A stretch of 64,000 nt of DNA from Collinsella aerofaciens (GCF_902364355.1 NZ_CABJDK010000004.1:105208-169207); one strand, 5' to 3'; positions 53,562 to 62,469 are shown, counted from the first letter of the stretch. The notes: generated by a model not told the origin, from the letters alone. Program-made: numbers and translations.

Positions 53562-54686
53562 ATGTCCCAGTTCGATTATCTCGTCGTCGGTGCCGGCCTT
53601 TCGGGCGCCGTCTTTGCCAACGCCGCCAGGCGCGCCGGCAAGTCGGTCCTGGTCATCGATCGCCGCGATCACATCGCCGGCAACATCTACACCGAGGACG
53701 TCGAGGGCATCCAGGTCCACCGCTACGGCGCGCATATCTTCCACACCTCCATGAAGGACGTCTGGGACTACGTCAACCGCTTCGCCGAGTTCAACAATTA
53801 TGTCAACTCGCCGGTCGCCAACTTCCGCGGCAGCATGTACAACATGCCCTTCAACATGAACACCTTCGCCAAGATGTGGCCGGGCGTCGTCACGCCGGCT
53901 GACGCCAAGGCCAAGATCGCCGAGCAGGTGGCCGCCGAGAACATCGGCGAGCCTCAGAACCTCGAGGAGCAGGCGCTGTCGCTCGTCGGCCGCGATATCT
54001 TCGAGACGCTCGTAAAGGGATATACCGAGAAGCAGTGGGGCCGCGACTGCAAGGACCTGCCCGCGAGCATCATCAAGCGCCTCCCCTGCCGCTTTACCTA
54101 CGACAACAACTACTTCAACGACCGCTACCAGGGCATCCCCATGGGCGGCTACACCAGGATGGTCGCCAACATGCTCGAGGGCGTCGAGGTGCGCTGCGGC
54201 GTGGAGTACAAGGAGCTGGCCGCCGCCGAGCCCGACATCGCCGCCAGGACGATCTACTGCGGCCCCATCGACGCGTTCTACGACTTTAAGCTGGGCACGC
54301 TGGAGTACCGCAGCCTGCGTTTTGAGACCGAGACGCTCGACGAACAGGACCACCAGGGCGTGGCCGTGGTCAACTACACCGAGCGCGAGATCCCCTACAC
54401 GCGCATCATCGAGCACAAGCACTTTGAGTTCGGCACGCAGGACAAGACCGTCATCACGCGCGAGTACCCGGCCGACTGGAAGCCCGGCGACGAGCCCTAC
54501 TACCCCATCAACGACGCCAGGAACGAGGCCCTCTACAGGCAGTACGAGGAGCTGGCGGCGCAGGAGGGCGACGTGATCTTTGCCGGACGCCTGGGCGGCT
54601 ACAAGTACTACGACATGGACAAGGCCATCGCCGCGGCCTTCGAGCTTGTCCGCAACGAACTGGGCGTGGAGCCGACTGAGGCGTAG
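53562..54686 (+). CDS. glf: UDP-galactopyranose mutase
   Basis: Glf converts UDP-galactopyranose to UDP-galactofuranose, the donor for galactofuranose in surface glycans. The 374-residue flavoprotein starts with the FAD motif YLVVGAGLSGAVFANAARRA and DRRDHIAGNIYTEDVEG. It also contains HRYGAHIFHTSMKDVWDYV, YTEKQWGRDCKDLPASIIKR, and FAGRLGGYKYYDMDKAI near the C-terminus. AAAGGAGC precedes the ATG. Base use is again high-G+C, unlike the two genes before it. It supports a galactofuranose-containing polymer exported by the nearby ABC transporter. Confidence 0.97.
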   Translation: MSQFDYLVVGAGLSGAVFANAARRAGKSVLVIDRRDHIAGNIYTEDVEGIQVHRYGAHIFHTSMKDVWDYVNRFAEFNNYVNSPVANFRGSMYNMPFNMNTFAKMWPGVVTPADAKAKIAEQVAAENIGEPQNLEEQALSLVGRDIFETLVKGYTEKQWGRDCKDLPASIIKRLPCRFTYDNNYFNDRYQGIPMGGYTRMVANMLEGVEVRCGVEYKELAAAEPDIAARTIYCGPIDAFYDFKLGTLEYRSLRFETETLDEQDHQGVAVVNYTEREIPYTRIIEHKHFEFGTQDKTVITREYPADWKPGDEPYYPINDARNEALYRQYEELAAQEGDVIFAGRLGGYKYYDMDKAIAAAFELVRNELGVEPTEA

Positions 54687-54717
54687 AGGCGAGGGCTCAG
54701 CCAGCCGATATAAGCAA

Positions 54718-54763
54718 ACAGGAGGTCTGGCGCAGCGTTCATGAGCTGCGCCAGACCTCCTGT
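54718..54763. terminator. Bidirectional terminator between glf and the AAA ATPase gene
   Basis: A perfect 19-bp inverted repeat (54718-54736 with 54745-54763) with an eight-base loop separates two convergent genes. Short T-containing runs follow on both strands (TATTAG, and TTGCTTATA). Confidence 0.7.
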
Positions 54764-54773
54764 TATTAGCGAA

Positions 54774-55955
54774 CTAGTCAATTCGTTCTGTACGCCTCAA
54801 ATATCGATCAAACTGAGGTACAGTAAAATCAACCTCTCCTCTTGCGGCGGAGTAAATCATGCCCTTGCTAATTAATTGAGCTCGTAGGGGTCCAATAGAC
54901 GAAACGTCTCTCCCCATATAATGAGCCACATTCGCGAGCGTACAGGGAAGCTCGCCGCAGCGAACCATGGCAATCAAAAACTCCTTTTGCCTTGGAGTGC
55001 ATCGATCGTATCTAACGCTAAAGAAACCTTCGTCAAGACGCATGTCCGTTATAGAGGTGCAGCCGAGCACGGTTTCTAGTGAAATGAACTTACTATCGGA
55101 TGAAGTCCAAATGGTCGAACAAAGCTCCTGGATGAAATACGGGTAGCCCTCTGTATAGTCAATGATGACATCGACAGCCTCGTCGGAATAGCGCACATCA
55201 AGCTTTTGCGCGGGCCTGACAATAGCCTCAACCGCCTTGTCACGAGGAAGCGAATCGACCTTCACGAAGATAAACTGCCTCTCGGAATAGGTCTTGGCTT
55301 CGCCCAGCATCTTTAGAAGCTTGGGCAAGCCGGCACAGCCAAACATAACGGGAAGGCCAAGCTGGGTCGCGCGATGAAGCGCGCACGCCAAGGCTTCAAG
55401 TTCTTCTTTACTGGCATACTGCAGCTCGTCAATTCCAATAAAAATCGAAGATCCTGCAGCTTGAGCATATTTTCCTAGAACGACAAGTATATCGGTAAAA
55501 TCGCCAGATAGATTATGAGACGAGGCGAGAGACGCCCCAAGAACCTCTTCATTAAAGCCCAGAGACAACGAGCCATCGCCCGCATCAACAGATAGCGTTA
55601 AGGATGCAAACAGGTTCTTAATCTGTTCCAATTTACTCTTAACGAGTTCAATTCGATTAAGCGAAGCCGATAGCGAGCAACAAGCCGAAGCCAAAGGAGC
55701 AATCAAACCCTTCTTCTCTTCGACCTCAATATGGCGGACAAGAATACCCTCGCCCTCGGCTACAGATTCGATCGAGTTAAGCAATACTGTTTTACCAACG
55801 CCTCTAAGGCCGTACAAAACAAGCGAACGGCTCTGGTAGTTCGCAGCAAGCGCCTTGAGTTGAAGAGAAGCCGCTTCGAGAATATCGTCGCGCCCGGCAA
55901 GATACTTGGGCATCGCGCCCGCACCGGGCGTATACGGATTGCGATAATCGATCAT
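54774..55955 (-). CDS. AAA ATPase of unknown role (AAA_16/Orc1-like)
   Basis: A 393-residue STAND/AAA-type ATPase. It opens with a short segment NPYTPGAGAMPKYLAGRDDI, common to these proteins. Walker A is LYGLRGVGKTVLLN and Walker B SIFIGIDELQYA; a sensor-like region reads GLPVMFGCAGLP. A C-terminal winged-helix domain (residues 300-390: TPRQKEFLIAMVR, PLRAQLISKGMIY) could bind DNA. The gene is A/T-richer than its neighbours and stands alone between glf and tRNA-Arg, a common site for acquired genes. GGGAG precedes the ATG. No partner effector is adjacent, so defence or regulation cannot be decided. Confidence 0.75.
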   Translation of the reverse strand: MIDYRNPYTPGAGAMPKYLAGRDDILEAASLQLKALAANYQSRSLVLYGLRGVGKTVLLNSIESVAEGEGILVRHIEVEEKKGLIAPLASACCSLSASLNRIELVKSKLEQIKNLFASLTLSVDAGDGSLSLGFNEEVLGASLASSHNLSGDFTDILVVLGKYAQAAGSSIFIGIDELQYASKEELEALACALHRATQLGLPVMFGCAGLPKLLKMLGEAKTYSERQFIFVKVDSLPRDKAVEAIVRPAQKLDVRYSDEAVDVIIDYTEGYPYFIQELCSTIWTSSDSKFISLETVLGCTSITDMRLDEGFFSVRYDRCTPRQKEFLIAMVRCGELPCTLANVAHYMGRDVSSIGPLRAQLISKGMIYSAARGEVDFTVPQFDRYLRRTERID

Positions 55956-55999
55956 TGCAAGCTCCCAAAGAATAACGGCCGACCGACAATTTGCTATAC

Positions 56000-56008
56000 A
56001 TCATACCA
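56000..56008 (-). promoter_or_regulatory. Possible extended -10 promoter for the AAA ATPase gene
   Basis: Minus-strand TGGTATGAT (TGn plus TATGAT, 56000-56008) lies about 45 bases before the start codon. No convincing -35 is present, as tolerated with extended -10 promoters. Confidence 0.35.
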
Positions 56009-56071
56009 AGACCGCGATAAAGCAATTGCTGCGCCGGGCTTACTTATAGGACCTCATTACATATAGCGAAT

Positions 56072-56107
56072 AAAAAAGGCTGCAAGTCATCCCCATGTCT
56101 TGCAGCC
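56072..56107 (-). terminator. Rho-independent terminator downstream of tRNA-Arg(UCU)
   Basis: Minus-strand GGCTGCAAG pairs with CTTGCAGCC around a 12-base loop and is followed by TTTTTT. It is the second of two hairpins after the tRNA, and no gene lies between 56108 and 56184. Confidence 0.8.
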
Positions 56108-56143
56108 CGAGTTTAAACAACAGCACGGTTGAGTGCTTTTAAA

Positions 56144-56172
56144 GCAAAGACCCGGTTTAATAGCCGGGCCTT
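56144..56172 (-). terminator. First hairpin after tRNA-Arg(UCU), probable terminator
   Basis: Minus-strand GGCCCGG pairs with CCGGGTC (one mismatch) around an eight-base loop, then TTTGCTTT. It lies 12 bases past the tRNA 3' end. Confidence 0.55.
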
Positions 56173-56184
56173 CAAAAACTCTAT

Positions 56185-56261
56185 TGGTGCTCCATGGCGG
56201 ATTCGAACCGTCGACCTTGGGATTAGAAGTCCCCTGCTCTATCCAACTGAGCTAATGGAGC
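56185..56261 (-). tRNA. tRNA-Arg (anticodon TCT)
   Basis: A 77-base cloverleaf with encoded CCA. The acceptor GCTCCAT pairs with ATGGAGC. The D arm is GCTCAGTTGGATAGAGC, the anticodon loop CTTCTAA (TCT), and the T arm GACGG-TTCGAAT-CCGCC. Single mismatches occur in the anticodon stem (G27-A43) and T stem (A50-C64). It reads AGA codons, which are rare in the high-G+C genes here. Confidence 0.95.
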
Positions 56262-56307
56262 AAATAACCGCACGCCCAAGCAAGCGCAAACCTGTCAGGC
56301 GCAAGTA

Positions 56308-56313
56308 ATTATA
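56308..56313 (-). promoter_or_regulatory. Possible -10 box for tRNA-Arg(UCU)
   Basis: A consensus TATAAT on the minus strand lies just after the stop of the ABC ATPase gene and 47 bases before the tRNA. No good -35 is visible. Confidence 0.35.
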
Positions 56314-56315
56314 AC

Positions 56316-57083
56316 CTAGTTGAACTGCTCGCGGTACGCCTTGCAGACCTCATCGACCGGGCCGTCCATGCGAAGGTCACCCTTCTCAATCCAAACGGCA
56401 CGCTGGCAGATGCGTTCAACCTGCTCCATGGAGTGCGAAACGAACAGAACCGTCACGTCGCCGCTCTGGATAAAGTGCTGGATGCGGGCCTCGCACTTCT
56501 GCTGGAAGAACACATCACCGACGGACAGCGTCTCGTCAACGATCAGAATATCGGGCTCGGTAATCGTCGCGATTGCAAAGGCAATACGCGCAACCATGCC
56601 CGAGGAGAAGTTCTTAAGCGGCATGTCGACAAAGTTCTGAAGCTCAGCGAACTCGATAATGCCGTCAAAGTTGGCGTCGATGAACTCCTTGGTATAGCCG
56701 AGCAGGGCGCCGTTCAGATAGATGTTCTCGCGGGCGGTCAGCTCGGGATCAAAGCCGGCACCAAGCTCAATCAGCGGCGCGATGTTACCGTGCACCTTAA
56801 CGCTGCCCTCGCTTGGCTCAAGCACGCCAGCGATAATCTTGAGCATCGTAGACTTGCCGGAGCCATTGGTGCCAACCAGACCCACGACCTCGCCACGATG
56901 AATATCAAACGAAATATGCTTAAGCGCCCTAAACTCCTCAAAGAACAACTCGTGCTTGGCGAGCTTGATGAAGTACTCCTTGAGGTTGGTCAGCGACTCA
57001 GACGCCATGTTAAAGATCATGGTGACGTCGTCGACCTCGACAGCCAGAGGCTGCTCGCTGTAATCAACAACAGATTCAGTCAT
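56316..57083 (-). CDS. Polysaccharide ABC exporter, ATP-binding subunit (Wzt/TagH-like)
   Basis: The ATPase half of a glycan or teichoic-acid exporter. The 255 residues show Walker A GLVGTNGSGKSTMLKIIAG, the Q-loop region ELGAGFDPELTARENIYLNG typical of the Wzt family, signature NFSSGMVARIAFA, Walker B ILIVDETLSVGD and switch VLFVSHSMEQVERI. It lacks the C-terminal carbohydrate-binding domain of long Wzt proteins, so recognition of a modified chain end is unlikely. AAGGAG lies seven bases before ATG 57081-57083. It is the second gene after the permease. Confidence 0.95.
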   Translation of the reverse strand: MTESVVDYSEQPLAVEVDDVTMIFNMASESLTNLKEYFIKLAKHELFFEEFRALKHISFDIHRGEVVGLVGTNGSGKSTMLKIIAGVLEPSEGSVKVHGNIAPLIELGAGFDPELTARENIYLNGALLGYTKEFIDANFDGIIEFAELQNFVDMPLKNFSSGMVARIAFAIATITEPDILIVDETLSVGDVFFQQKCEARIQHFIQSGDVTVLFVSHSMEQVERICQRAVWIEKGDLRMDGPVDEVCKAYREQFN

Positions 57084-57094
57084 CACAGCACTCC

Positions 57095-57940
57095 TTAGAT
57101 GTAGAGGATAAATTTGCGCTCGGACTTATGGAACACGGTGTAGCCAATAATAAGCGCAAGAACCGCCCAGGCAACGCACATACCAAACGTCATGAGCGAG
57201 GGCGTAGTCTGAAACAGAAAGATATCGCGCATAAACTGCAGGTAGTTGAACATGGGGTTCGCATACATCAAGATACGCACGAGATGCGGCATTTGCGCAA
57301 TATAGTCAGTCGTCCAGAAGATGGGCGTAATGTAAGTCCACGCCGTAATGACGACGCTCCATAGATGCATAACGTCGCGGAAAAAGACCGTAAGAGCAGA
57401 GAGCATCATGCCCAGGCCCATGCAGAAGCACATAAGCAGCAGCAGGCAAACCGGCAGCAGAATGAGGTGCCAAGAAGGCATAACGCGGAACCACAGCATG
57501 ACGATGGCGACGGCGACCAGCGAGAAGGCAAAGTTGACCAGCGAGAAGAGCACCTTTTGCACCGGGAAGACCCAGCGGTGCACCTTAACCTTCTTGAGCA
57601 GAGGGGCAGCGCCCACGATAGACGTCAGGGCCTGGTTCGTAGACTCGGACATGACGGCAAAGGTAATGTTACCCACGATCAAGTACAGCGGGTACATCTC
57701 GGGCGTCATTGAGCCATTGCGGCCTTGGCCAAAAATCGTCGAGAACACGATGGCCATGACGATCATCATCAGCAACGGATTGAGCACCGACCATGCGACA
57801 CCCAGAACGCTACGGCGATACTTGATCTTAAAATCCTTGGTAACCAGCTGACGAAGGATAAACGCATCCTTCTCAAATTCGTTCTTAGCAAACGTCGCAG
57901 GCAGACTGCGAGTTTCTTGTTGCTTTGTCTGATCCGACAC
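57095..57940 (-). CDS. Polysaccharide ABC exporter, permease subunit (Wzm/TagG-like)
   Basis: The membrane half of the exporter, ABC2 type. The 281 residues have six hydrophobic segments. The N-terminal cytoplasmic motif FILRQLVTKDFKIKYRRSVL and GVAWSVLNPLLMMIVMAIVF are typical of Wzm/TagG/RfbA permeases. The C-terminal NPMFNYLQFMRDIF also fits. The start is taken as GTG 57938-57940, with AAGGAG eight bases upstream; open frame before it lacks conservation. It lies 11 bases before the ATPase subunit and is divergent from the glycosyltransferase operon. Confidence 0.94.
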   Translation of the reverse strand: MSDQTKQQETRSLPATFAKNEFEKDAFILRQLVTKDFKIKYRRSVLGVAWSVLNPLLMMIVMAIVFSTIFGQGRNGSMTPEMYPLYLIVGNITFAVMSESTNQALTSIVGAAPLLKKVKVHRWVFPVQKVLFSLVNFAFSLVAVAIVMLWFRVMPSWHLILLPVCLLLLMCFCMGLGMMLSALTVFFRDVMHLWSVVITAWTYITPIFWTTDYIAQMPHLVRILMYANPMFNYLQFMRDIFLFQTTPSLMTFGMCVAWAVLALIIGYTVFHKSERKFILYI

Positions 57941-58064
57941 GGATGCAACTCCTTTACTCGTAATCGTTGACAAACGAACAGTATAGACCCGACGGCCATG
58001 CAAACGATTCGCGCAACAAAACTGGAGAACTAACCCACATCTTAGGATGCCAAGCCCAAACGGC

Positions 58065-58089
58065 TATACTTTCAAGGATTGAAAGTATA
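58065..58089. promoter_or_regulatory. Perfect palindrome with a -10 box on each strand
   Basis: TATACTTTCAA (58065-58075) and TTGAAAGTATA (58079-58089) are perfect 11-bp inverted arms around GGA. Each arm begins with TATACT on its own strand, so the element could form divergent promoters for the glycosyltransferase genes (plus) and the ABC exporter (minus), or an operator. Its right arm touches the AAGGAG of the plus-strand gene. Clear -35 boxes are not evident. Confidence 0.55.
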
Positions 58090-58100
58090 AGGAGCATTGA

Positions 58101-59063
58101 GTGAATTCTGAATCCATCGCCGTCATCATCCCTTGCTACAACGAAGCCCTCACGATCGGCAAAGTCATCGACGACTTTCACCGCGAGCTTCCGCAAGCGA
58201 CGGTCTATGTCTATGACAACAACTCGTCGGACGATACCTCACGCATCGCTACCGAGCACGGCGCCACGGTCCGCTTTGAGCCCCGCCAGGGAAAGGGCAA
58301 CGTGTGCCGCCAGATGTTTCGCGACATCGACGCCGATTGCTACCTGATGGTCGACGGCGACGACACCTATCCCGCCGAGGCGGCCAAAGCCCTCTGCGAG
58401 CCCATCCTTAACGGCGCGGCCGACATGACCGTAGGCGACCGCCTTTCCAACGGCACCTACGCCGAGGAAAACAAGCGTGCTTTCCACGGCTTTGGCAACA
58501 ACCTAGTTCGCGCCATGATCAAGTGGATCTATGGCTACAGCTTCGATGACGTCATGACCGGCTACCGCGCCATGAGCCGCCCGTTCGTTAAAACCTTCCC
58601 TGTGCTTTCCGAGGGTTTCCAGATTGAAACCGAGCTCTCGATCCACGCCGTCGACCACCGCTGGCGCATCAAAGATGTGCCCATCGAGTACCGCGACCGT
58701 CCGGAAGGCTCCGAGTCCAAGCTCAATACCGTGAGCGACGGCATTAAAGTCGTTGCGATGATCGGCACGCTGTTCAAGGACTACCGTCCGCTCAAATTCT
58801 TCAGCCTGGTCGCGCTTCTGTTTGCGATTATCGGCCTCGCCCTGGGCATCCCCATCGTCGTCGAATATTTCCAGACCGGTCTCGTCCCCCGCTTCCCCAC
58901 TGCAATGCTCGCCGCATCTTTCATGTTCCTTTGTGGCCTGAGTCTCGCGACGGGGCTTATCCTTGATTCCGTTGCAAAGGTTGAGCGTAAACAGTGGGAG
59001 GTCAACGTGTATAACACATATGGCTGCAGCATTCCCTCCAGCGCAAATAAAAACGAGAGGTAA
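58101..59063 (+). CDS. GT2 glycosyltransferase, polyprenyl-phosphate type
   Basis: A family 2 glycosyltransferase of 320 residues. The N-terminal GT-A domain has VIIPCYNEALTIGKVIDDF, VYDNNSSDDTSRIA and YLMVDGDDTYPAEAAK (DxD). DVMTGYRAMSRPFVK is like dolichyl-phosphate mannosyltransferase and related enzymes. Two C-terminal membrane spans (near 230-255 and 265-290) anchor it. It probably loads a sugar on undecaprenyl phosphate. The start is GTG after AAGGAG. The next glycosyltransferase starts five bases later. Confidence 0.92.
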   Translation: MNSESIAVIIPCYNEALTIGKVIDDFHRELPQATVYVYDNNSSDDTSRIATEHGATVRFEPRQGKGNVCRQMFRDIDADCYLMVDGDDTYPAEAAKALCEPILNGAADMTVGDRLSNGTYAEENKRAFHGFGNNLVRAMIKWIYGYSFDDVMTGYRAMSRPFVKTFPVLSEGFQIETELSIHAVDHRWRIKDVPIEYRDRPEGSESKLNTVSDGIKVVAMIGTLFKDYRPLKFFSLVALLFAIIGLALGIPIVVEYFQTGLVPRFPTAMLAASFMFLCGLSLATGLILDSVAKVERKQWEVNVYNTYGCSIPSSANKNER

Positions 59064-59068
59064 GTCAC

Positions 59069-60037
59069 ATGCCGCTCATCTCCATCGTCGTGCCGTGTTA
59101 CAACGAGCAGGAATCACTTCCGATCTTTCTCAAAGAGCTCGATGGCGTCGTTCGCATCATGACCCGGCAAGACCCCGGCATCTCCTTTGAAGCCGTCCTC
59201 ATCGACGATGGCTCGGCAGACAAAACGCTCGCCGTCATGAAGGCAGAAGCTGCGGCGGCGCATCCATACGCCATCCGCTGGCACTCTTTCTCGCGCAACT
59301 TTGGCAAGGAGGCGGCACTACTCGCCGGACTCCAGCACGCAAAGGGCGACTATGTCGCCACCATGGATGCCGACATGCAGGACCCGCCCTCGCTCCTGCC
59401 GCAGATGTACGAGATCTTGCAAACCGAAGACTACGATAACGTCGCCACACGCAGGACCACCCGCGAAGGCGAGCCTCCCATCAGGTCGTTCTGCGCCCGT
59501 ATGTTCTACAAGATCATCAACCGCATTTCCAAGACCGACATCGTCGACGGAGCACGCGATTTTAGGCTCATGAAGCAACCTATGGTCAACGCCATCATCT
59601 CCATGGGCGAATACAATCGATTCTCCAAGGGCATCTACGGCTGGGTCGGCTTCAAGACCAAATGGCTCCCCTACGTAAACGTCAACCGCGTGGCCGGTGA
59701 GACCAAATGGAGCTTTTGGTCGCTGCTCCTCTATTCCATCGACGGCATCGTCGCGTTTTCCACGGCGCCACTCTCCCTCGCCGCCCTCACGGGTATCGTC
59801 TTCTGCCTCATCGCCATCATGGGATTTATCGTCATCCTGGTCAAAACGCTTGTTTGGGGCGATCCCGTAGGCGGATGGCCCTCCCTTGCCTGCCTCATTA
59901 CGCTGTTTGGCGGCATGCAGCTCCTGTGCCTGGGAATCATTGGCGAGTACCTAGCAAAAGCCTACTTGGAGGCCAAGCACCGCCCCATCTATATCATTCG
60001 AGAATCCAACGAGGAATCTGATGACACGGCCCAATAA
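59069..60037 (+). CDS. GT2 glycosyltransferase, CsbB/GtrB-like
   Basis: A 322-residue glycosyltransferase that probably transfers a sugar to undecaprenyl phosphate. Motifs are ISIVVPCYNEQESLPIFLKE, AVLIDDGSADKT, SFSRNFGKEAALLAGLQHA, DYVATMDADMQDPPSLLPQM and GARDFRLMKQPMV. Two C-terminal membrane spans end in LGIIGEYLAKAYLEAKHRP, the classical GtrB ending. It overlaps the YfhO-type gene by 17 bases. In Bacillus CsbB and YfhO form such a pair that decorates lipoteichoic acid, so this gene should feed the next. Confidence 0.94.
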   Translation: MPLISIVVPCYNEQESLPIFLKELDGVVRIMTRQDPGISFEAVLIDDGSADKTLAVMKAEAAAAHPYAIRWHSFSRNFGKEAALLAGLQHAKGDYVATMDADMQDPPSLLPQMYEILQTEDYDNVATRRTTREGEPPIRSFCARMFYKIINRISKTDIVDGARDFRLMKQPMVNAIISMGEYNRFSKGIYGWVGFKTKWLPYVNVNRVAGETKWSFWSLLLYSIDGIVAFSTAPLSLAALTGIVFCLIAIMGFIVILVKTLVWGDPVGGWPSLACLITLFGGMQLLCLGIIGEYLAKAYLEAKHRPIYIIRESNEESDDTAQ

Positions 60038-62432
60038 CAGCACGCTCAAGAATGTGGCGTTCTACGCCGCCTGCTTCACGTTTTCCATCGCATTTTTTGT
60101 CGCACTTGCAGAGGCGGGGCATGTCTACCCCTTTGGCGACAACTCGTTTCTCACCAACGATCTCAAATACCAATACATCGACTTCTTCGCGTGGTTTCGC
60201 CGCGTCCTTTTAGGCGAGGCAAACCTTCGCTATTCCTTCTCACAGGGCCTCGGTATGAACACATGGGGGCTCTATAGCTACTACCTCGCCAGCCCCTTCA
60301 ACCTGCTCTGCGTGCTGTTTCCCGCAGACAAGCTGACGCTCTTCGTATTTGCCATAACCGCGCTCAAGCTTGGCTGCATCCACATCAGCAGCGCTTGGTA
60401 TGTGCAAAAGCGCTTTGACCTTTCCAAGCCCGCCGCATTCTTGCTATCCCTCTCGTTCACGTTTTGCAGCTGGACCATCAGCAACCTGCGCAACCCACTC
60501 TGGATTGATTGCCTGATCCTGCTGCCCATCTGCGCCTACGGATGCCACGAGCTCATCCGCAAGCAGCGCATGATCCGCCTCGTCATCACAACGGCGCTCA
60601 ATGTCATGTTCTGCTGGTATACGGCCTACATCAGCATCCTGTTCCTCTGCATCTTCGTATTGGTCGAATTTGTCGATTATGTTGCAGAAGAAGGTTTTAG
60701 CTGGAAGCTCATGCTCGATCGGGCCCTGCGATTCGCAGGCGCCATCGTGCTCGGGCTACTTCTGTCCGCTTGGACCTTTTTGCCGACCATCCTTGCCATG
60801 TCCAAGGGCGGCCCCGTCCTAGCCCTCGGGCCGCTGCTTAAAACCAGCCTCAGATCGCTCATCAGGGGCTTTCTCCCTGGCATGTGGGTGAACAACGATA
60901 GTACACCGCAGTTCTATTGCGGCGTCATCATGATGCTGCTCGCGGTGAGCCTGCTGTTTAACCGCACGGTTTCGATCAAGACACGCATCGCAACGCTCGT
61001 CGTCACGATAATCCTGGTCGCCAGCTCCGTTTTGAGCCCGCTCGAGTACATCTGGTGCGGCATGCGCGTGCCCAACGGATTCTATTCGCGCACGACTTTC
61101 TTGCTGAGCTTCTTTGCGCTGTGGGCAGCGGGCTATTCGTTGCAGGTGTTCGAGGGCCAGCCCAAATTTCGTCATGCCTATCGACCAGCCGTCGTATTAC
61201 CAATCCTGACAATCACCGCAATTGAGTTGTTTATCAACGCCCATGTGATGTGGAACCAACTGTACGCAGGCCATTCCGAAGAAGCCAACAGCACCTATGT
61301 CGCCACCGCAACCAACACGATCACAGCCATTCAAGACCAGGATTCTGCGTCATTCTACCGCATCGATCGAACGACCACGCGTGCCGATAGCGCCGCCCTC
61401 AACGAAGGCCTAGCGCTTGGGTACAACCAGTTGTCTTCGTATTCGTCTGCTAACAACCCACAGGCCATCGCACTGCTCAACTCCCTTGGATACAGCAGCG
61501 TCGGCGAATTCTCGACCCGTTATGCCGAGCCCATTCTCGCCGTCGATGCCCTATTGGGAGTTAAGTACGCCATTCCTGAAAACGCGCCTGCAGGATACGT
61601 TTCGGCCAAGACGAATCAGGCCGACTCCACAAGCTCGGTGTACGAGAACCCCTATGCGCTCAGCATTGGCGTCGCAGCCTCAAGCGATATCCAAAACAGC
61701 ACGCTGAAGAGCGAGAACCCCTTCGAAAAGCAGAACGACCTCTACAGCAAAATCCTAGGCCGCAAGGTCGAGCTCTATACCAAGATCGAGGCCGCGAGCA
61801 CGGAGAATAGCGATAGCTTAAAGCAATGGAGCGTTACTCTTCCGGCAAGCTCCATCGGGTATCTCTACATCAACAAAGATGCTACCGCCGGCAGTTATTG
61901 GCCCGTCGCCCTTACCATCGACCAGCGAGCAATCAAAAACGAGGCCTGGAGATTCGACAATAATATCCGCCAGATTGCGGATGCATCGGACACCCCGAGC
62001 CAGCATACGGTGTCAATCGGAGTCGCAGAGGGCTATACAGACATGCCCCAAGACAATGAGCCGGTCTTTTACGCCCTCAATCTGGATGTTTTCGAGCAGA
62101 TTATTAACGAGCTTAAGGCGAGCGAGTTTATTACGACGGTTTTTGAGGACGGAAGGATCGAAGGCGAGTATACCGCCAAGGATGACGGCAACCTGCTGTT
62201 GAGCGTTCCGTACGATGAGGGCTGGAACGTAACGGTAAACGGAACCGCCGCAGAACTAACGCCCGCCGCCGATAAGGGCTTGTCGTCCCTGAACATGCAG
62301 AAAGGCGCGAATAAGATCGTGATGACCTACAAGACTCCGGGCGCCCTTGCGGGGCTTGCAGTGAGTCTGGCGACCGCCGCCGCCCTTGTTGCAGCGGGTC
62401 TATACGCCAGGCATAAGAAAAGCCGCCGTTAA
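60021..62432 (+). CDS. YfhO-family membrane protein (probable GT-C sugar transferase)
   Basis: An 803-residue polytopic protein. About a dozen hydrophobic segments fill residues 10-410, with the early extracytoplasmic motif YPFGDNSFLTNDLKYQYIDF typical of YfhO. A large extracytoplasmic domain (residues 430-760) follows, with a final membrane span near 780 and a basic tail. YfhO proteins take sugar from the lipid carrier made by a CsbB-like partner and place it on a wall polymer. The partner gene overlaps its start. GAGGAA precedes the ATG. Confidence 0.9.
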   Translation: MTRPNNSTLKNVAFYAACFTFSIAFFVALAEAGHVYPFGDNSFLTNDLKYQYIDFFAWFRRVLLGEANLRYSFSQGLGMNTWGLYSYYLASPFNLLCVLFPADKLTLFVFAITALKLGCIHISSAWYVQKRFDLSKPAAFLLSLSFTFCSWTISNLRNPLWIDCLILLPICAYGCHELIRKQRMIRLVITTALNVMFCWYTAYISILFLCIFVLVEFVDYVAEEGFSWKLMLDRALRFAGAIVLGLLLSAWTFLPTILAMSKGGPVLALGPLLKTSLRSLIRGFLPGMWVNNDSTPQFYCGVIMMLLAVSLLFNRTVSIKTRIATLVVTIILVASSVLSPLEYIWCGMRVPNGFYSRTTFLLSFFALWAAGYSLQVFEGQPKFRHAYRPAVVLPILTITAIELFINAHVMWNQLYAGHSEEANSTYVATATNTITAIQDQDSASFYRIDRTTTRADSAALNEGLALGYNQLSSYSSANNPQAIALLNSLGYSSVGEFSTRYAEPILAVDALLGVKYAIPENAPAGYVSAKTNQADSTSSVYENPYALSIGVAASSDIQNSTLKSENPFEKQNDLYSKILGRKVELYTKIEAASTENSDSLKQWSVTLPASSIGYLYINKDATAGSYWPVALTIDQRAIKNEAWRFDNNIRQIADASDTPSQHTVSIGVAEGYTDMPQDNEPVFYALNLDVFEQIINELKASEFITTVFEDGRIEGEYTAKDDGNLLLSVPYDEGWNVTVNGTAAELTPAADKGLSSLNMQKGANKIVMTYKTPGALAGLAVSLATAAALVAAGLYARHKKSRR

Positions 62433-62448
62433 CAAGCGGCGGCTTTTT
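62420..62448. terminator. Bidirectional terminator between the YfhO gene and rmlCD
   Basis: AAGCCGCCG (62420-62428) pairs with CGGCGGCTT (62437-62445), followed by TTT on the plus strand and by TTTCTTATG on the minus strand. The YfhO stop codon lies in the loop. Confidence 0.8.
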
Positions 62449-62469
62449 CTCTCGAAAAGTTAATAACGG

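Noticed and set aside
53398-56184. A complete genomic island integrated at tRNA-Arg(UCU)
   Set aside because: No integrase and no duplicate of the tRNA 3' end within the window, and glf in the middle has normal composition.
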